A stretch of DNA of 64,000 bases from Tolypeutes matacus (Eukaryota; Chordata; Mammalia; Cingulata; Chlamyphoridae): NCBI GenBank assembly GCA_026826555.1, contig JAKSZT010053836.1, forward strand, positions 7,171,084 to 7,235,083. The letters are read 5' to 3'. The translations under genes were made by a program, and so were the position numbers. This document shows, in pieces, positions 60,375-64,000 of this stretch. Within the stretch, counting starts at the first letter, position 1, and the number at the start of each line of letters is the position of its first letter. Under the pieces are notes generated by a model. It was not told the DNA's origin and searched no databases. It saw only the letters and a program-made list of their open reading frames with translations.

Positions 60375-60700
60375 AAAAAGTGGGCCCACTAGGATGGCTA
60401 TTATTACAAAACTGGAAGATAAGTCTTGGCAAGGATGTAGAGAAACTGGAACACTTGTACATTGCTGGAAGTAAGGTAAAATGGTGCAGCCACTGTGGAA
60501 AACTGTTTGGATTCTTCAAAAAGTTAAACATAGAATTTTCATCTGACCTAGCAACCCACTCTTAGATATACAGCCTGAAGATGTGAAAGGATTCAAGCAG
60601 ACACTTACAGCAATGTTCATAGGAGCATTAATCACAATAGCCAAAAGGTGAGAGCAACCCAGTGATCCATCAACAGATGAGCAGATAAATAAATACTCAG
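60375..60700 (+). mobile_element. L1 ORF2 distal / 3' fragment
   Basis: L1 blocks ACTAGGATGGCTATTATTAC, GGCAAGGATGTAGAGAAACT and ATGGTGCAGCCACTGTGG. It is cut near 60700. Confidence 0.8.
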
Positions 60701-61128
60701 GAATAAACTTAACCAAGGACATAAAGGACCTGTATTCAGAAAACTACAGAGCATTGCTAAAAGATACCAAAGAAAAATAAATGGAACATTCTGTGTTCAT
60801 GGATTGGAAGACTAAATATCGTTAAGATGTCAATTCTACCCAAAATGATATATGGATTCAAAGCAATCCCAATACAAATTCCAAGAGCATTATTTGAAGC
60901 AATGGAAAAGGCAATTATCAAATTTACTTGGAAGGGTAAGGGGCCCCGAGTAGCCAAAAATATCTTAAAAAGGAAGAGTGAAGTTGGAGGACCCTCACTT
61001 CCTGACTTTAAAGCATATTACTTAGCTACAGTGGTAAAAACAGTATGGTACTGGCATAAAGGCCAACAGACTGACCAATGGAAATGAATCGAGAACTCAG
61101 AAATAGACCCTACATCTACAGTCAAGTG
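60701..61128 (+). mobile_element. L1 ORF2 fragment (reverse transcriptase C-terminal side)
   Basis: Encodes [20 protein letters not shown], then [16 protein letters not shown] and [20 protein letters not shown]. It comes from a more 5' part of ORF2 than the fragment to its left, so the order is not that of a single intact L1. Confidence 0.88.
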
Positions 61129-61205
61129 ATTTTTTTTTTTTTAAAGCAAATCGATTTTGTTGATACATACTAATAAAGCATACAATTCATCCAAAGTGTA
61201 AAAAG
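61129..61205 (-). mobile_element. Short L1 3' end with poly(A)
   Basis: Minus-strand TTGGATGAATTGTATGCTTT through GTATGTATCAACAAAATCG, then an A-tail read as T at about 61130-61142. Homologous to the 3' ends at 58.9 and 60.1 kb. Confidence 0.75.
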
Positions 61206-61606
61206 AAAAAAGGTGATATAATCCATACAATGGAATACTAGTCAGCCATAAAAGGAATGAAGTTCTGATTCATGCTACAACATGGATGAATCTTGAAAAC
61301 ATTATGGTGAAATAAGCCAAACACGAAAGAATATTGTATGAGTCCACTTAATGAACTATCTAGAACAAAAGAGAAACAGAAAAGTAGATTAGATGTTACC
61401 AGGGATGGGGAGAAGGAGAATGGGGAGTTATTGCTTAATGGGTACAGATTTTCTGTTTTGGGTGATAAAGTTTTAGTAATGGATGGTGGTAATGGTAGCA
61501 CAACATTGTAAAGTAATTAATGCCAATGAATTGAATACTTTTAAATGGTTAAAATGGCAAGTTTTATTTTATATATATAAAATAAAATAAATTATATATA
61601 TATATA
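61206..61606 (+). mobile_element. L1 3' end with AT-rich tail
   Basis: ACAATGGAATACTAGTCAGC, CATGCTACAACATGGATGAA and the L1 tail ATGGTTAAAATGGCAAG, followed by (TA)n (61569-61606). Confidence 0.85.
61569..61606. repeat. (TA)n-rich tail repeat
   Basis: TA units and AAATA units at an L1 3' end. Confidence 0.9.
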
Positions 61607-62889
61607 TCTACAATAAAAAGGAAGGTACTGACATGGTTAGGGCAAGAGGCAGAAAGAGGCCACTGAAAATTTGTAAGACTAAGAAAACATTCCATCTTAT
61701 GAATCCATTTTGGATTTCTGCCCTGGCCCCTCCATTCTTTGGTTTCAGCTGACTATAACTTTGCCAGTGACACCAGATGACATTGGCCACCTTATCAGAG
61801 CTAAGCACCAACAAACACCAAAGAGAGCTTTTGTAAATTAGGGAGATGTCCTGCCCAAGTTAAAAGTTTTCTTGCCTTTTTCTAAATGTCTTTCAAGTGG
61901 TTAGGAATTAAAACATTCACCACTGAAACCTAAAACCTCCTGGGTAACTTTCTTTCCCAAATTAATGCTAATGAACACGGTTCAAAACCCCACGGATCTT
62001 GAGCCTCAGAAGTTCTTAGAACTTTGGACATCCCTTTTATTTACCAAATGAAAGTTTTCCTTGAAATAATCAGTACAATGATTCTCCCCAGTTACACATA
62101 TTCTATTCCAATGAAATCACAAGACCAAGAGTCAGGCAATGAATATGGACAGAAAATGATGGGCAAGTTTCTCTCTGGGAAGGCGTGGAATTCTGGAGAT
62201 TTACTGTTTGTCTCAACCTAACCCAATCCAGAAATATGAGTAAGACAGCCTGGAACTTGTTCCCAATCTCCTGGCACTCAACTTTCATACAGACCCCTAC
62301 ACTGGATGAACTCTGCCAAAAATTAAACTGAAACCCTAGAACAGTATTCACTCAAAGATTGGCACTCCCACCCGGCACATGAAATCTGAGCAGAGAGGAT
62401 GGGACAACCCTTGCGCTGAGCTTACAAATGTTTCCAGAGTGAAGGAAGCATCTTGGCTTCCCTTTAGCAACTAAGAGTTTCTATCACTTAGTGGAGAATT
62501 GTCTCAAGCCTACAGGGTCACTGTGCTATTTGTAATTTCATTTCTTCAGGCATTCATTTATTCACCAAATATTTACGGGGTACCTATTACACATCAGACA
62601 CTTGGATTCAATCACTAAATGGAAAGGGTGTGGCCCTCGTGGAATTCACGTCACCATTTATCACCATAAGTTCATTGTCTCCTGCTAACAGTTTACGTTC
62701 GCTTTTCTGCACTTTTTGGAATAACGTTAACACAAAACTTCTGGCACTCCTAACGACCAAGTATTCTTCTACAGTTCCATATGCATGAGAGGGCAGCCAG
62801 AAATCCTACGATTCTTCTAAGGCTATTTTACTATCACAGCTGTTAAATTCTCTTTCCTTCCTTCTTATGTTACCTTAAGTTGGACTTGG

Positions 62890-63095
62890 TATAGTAGGAT
62901 GAGCTGGGTTAGGATTCAGCAACTGCACTAATGAGCTGTGTGACCTTTAGCAAGTTTTATAATTTCTTTGAGCCTTAGTTTTTCCACCTATAAAAGTGGG
63001 GGAAATGGTACCTGTTTCACAAGATTGGTGTGAGAATTAAGTGAAATAATATGTGAAAACCATGACACAAAGCAATGTTCAATAAATGTTGTTAC
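62890..63095 (+). mobile_element. MIR SINE
   Basis: GAGCTGTGTGACCTTTAGC, GAGCCTTAGTTTTTCCACC and GTGAGAATTAAGTGAAATAA. Confidence 0.85.
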
Positions 63096-63101
63096 CCCTA
63101 G

Positions 63102-63540
63102 AGTGGGTTGAATTGTGTCCCCCCAAAAGATATGTCCAAGTCCTAACTAACCCCCAGTTCCTGGGAATGGGATCTTATTTGGAAATGGGATCTTCGCAGA
63201 TATGATTAAGTCAAGATGAGACCATCCAGGTTTTAGGGCAGGCCCTAAAGCCAATGACGGCTGTCCTTACAAAAGAAAGAAGAGGGAGATATAAGCACAG
63301 AGACACAGGGAAGGAGGCCATGTAAGGACAAAAGCAGGGACTGGAGTGACACTGCCATAACCCAAGCTAGAAGCTAGACGAGCCGCCGGAAGCCAGAGAG
63401 CTTTTGGAGTGAGTGCGGCTCTGCCGACACCTTGATTTCAGGCTTCCAGCCTCCTGAACTGTGAGGCAAGAAGCTTCTGCTGACTTAAGCCACCAAGACT
63501 GCAGGCGTTGGTTATGGCAGCCTTGGGAAACTAAAGCACC
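63102..63540 (+). mobile_element. MLT1-like LTR, near full length
   Basis: GAGTGGGTTGAATTGTGTCC at the start, CTTATTTGGAAATGGGATCT, GCCGACACCTTGATTTCAGG, and a GGCAGCCTTGGGAAACTAAA end. Solitary LTR, non-coding. Confidence 0.88.
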
Positions 63541-64000
63541 CGACCAACTCCTGGAGCTAGAGCCCTCAGGAGAAAACAAAGGGGCAGGGGCAAATACAGA
63601 CTTACAAAAGATTAACCTGGTGGACAAGGTCCGGTTGTCAACTGGGCTGTAACAATCTGATTCGGTTTACACTCAGGACAAAAATTTCTGGATTTAAAAA
63701 CATTCATTTGGGTGAACCAGAGCCCCCCATTCTTGCAGTAAATAATCGTGAACATCTTCCTGGAAAAACTCAGTGGTTAAAATAACCAACAGCAACAACA
63801 AAATAAACAAGTAGGAGTGAGCAGGCGGTGGGGCCTGGGGCAGCTGTGAGGAGCCCGCCGGAGGGGCGGACAAGGCGCCGGCAGCCCAGCTCCCACCCTC
63901 ACTCTCGCAGGGGTCCAAGCCTCTCAGTGCAGGAGACTGGGCACATAGGCAGGAAATTTCTGGGAGGAAAAGGCGCCACTTAGCACGTATGTTGGAAATT

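Overview
This window is vertebrate nuclear DNA and holds no prokaryotic features. It contains an internal portion of one protein-coding gene, on the minus strand. Fifteen consecutive exons encode roughly residues 6-695 of AFAP1L2 (XB130), the actin-filament-associated adaptor with two PH domains and a coiled coil. All fifteen have AG acceptors and GT donors. Exon lengths and phases join into one open frame with no frameshift or stop, provided the short 80-bp intron near 5.7 kb is removed. The exon with the initiator codon lies beyond the right edge. The last exons (about 124 residues in the human protein) lie beyond the left edge.

The organism is most likely a xenarthran, probably an armadillo. 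Four SINEs (about 4.2, 4.4, 37.3 and 50.9 kb) have the tRNA-like head, with 'TGGCTCA' and 'GGTTCGATCCC' boxes, of the DAS-SINEs described in Dasypus. No Alu, B1, CAN-SINE or BovB was noticed. A sloth or anteater cannot be excluded from sequence alone.

Layout: 1-4.9 kb is an AFAP1L2 intron filled by L1 fragments and two DAS-SINEs. From 4.9 to 38.8 kb are AFAP1L2 exons 16 to 2, read right to left, in introns carrying MIR, L2, old L1, MLT1 LTR and hAT-MITE fragments. From 38.8 to 64 kb is the 3' part of the long first intron. It holds an RPL30 retrocopy with an intact frame (43.1-43.6 kb), several L1 tails, two hAT MITEs with 8-bp target duplications, and a dense L1 cluster at 57.6-61.6 kb.

I found no evidence of an undescribed biological system. 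The observations most worth a second look are: (1) a 39-nt 5' fragment of U2 snRNA between near-perfect 16-bp direct repeats; (2) a 5'-truncated L1 with exact 14-bp target duplications and an apparent 3' transduction; (3) the full-length RPL30 retrocopy in host-sense orientation, with a 5'-TOP start and 15-bp target duplications; (4) an 80-bp AFAP1L2 intron with a tandem AAGCAG acceptor where the protein seems to differ from human. Statements about human proteins and repeat families come from memory; no database search was run.
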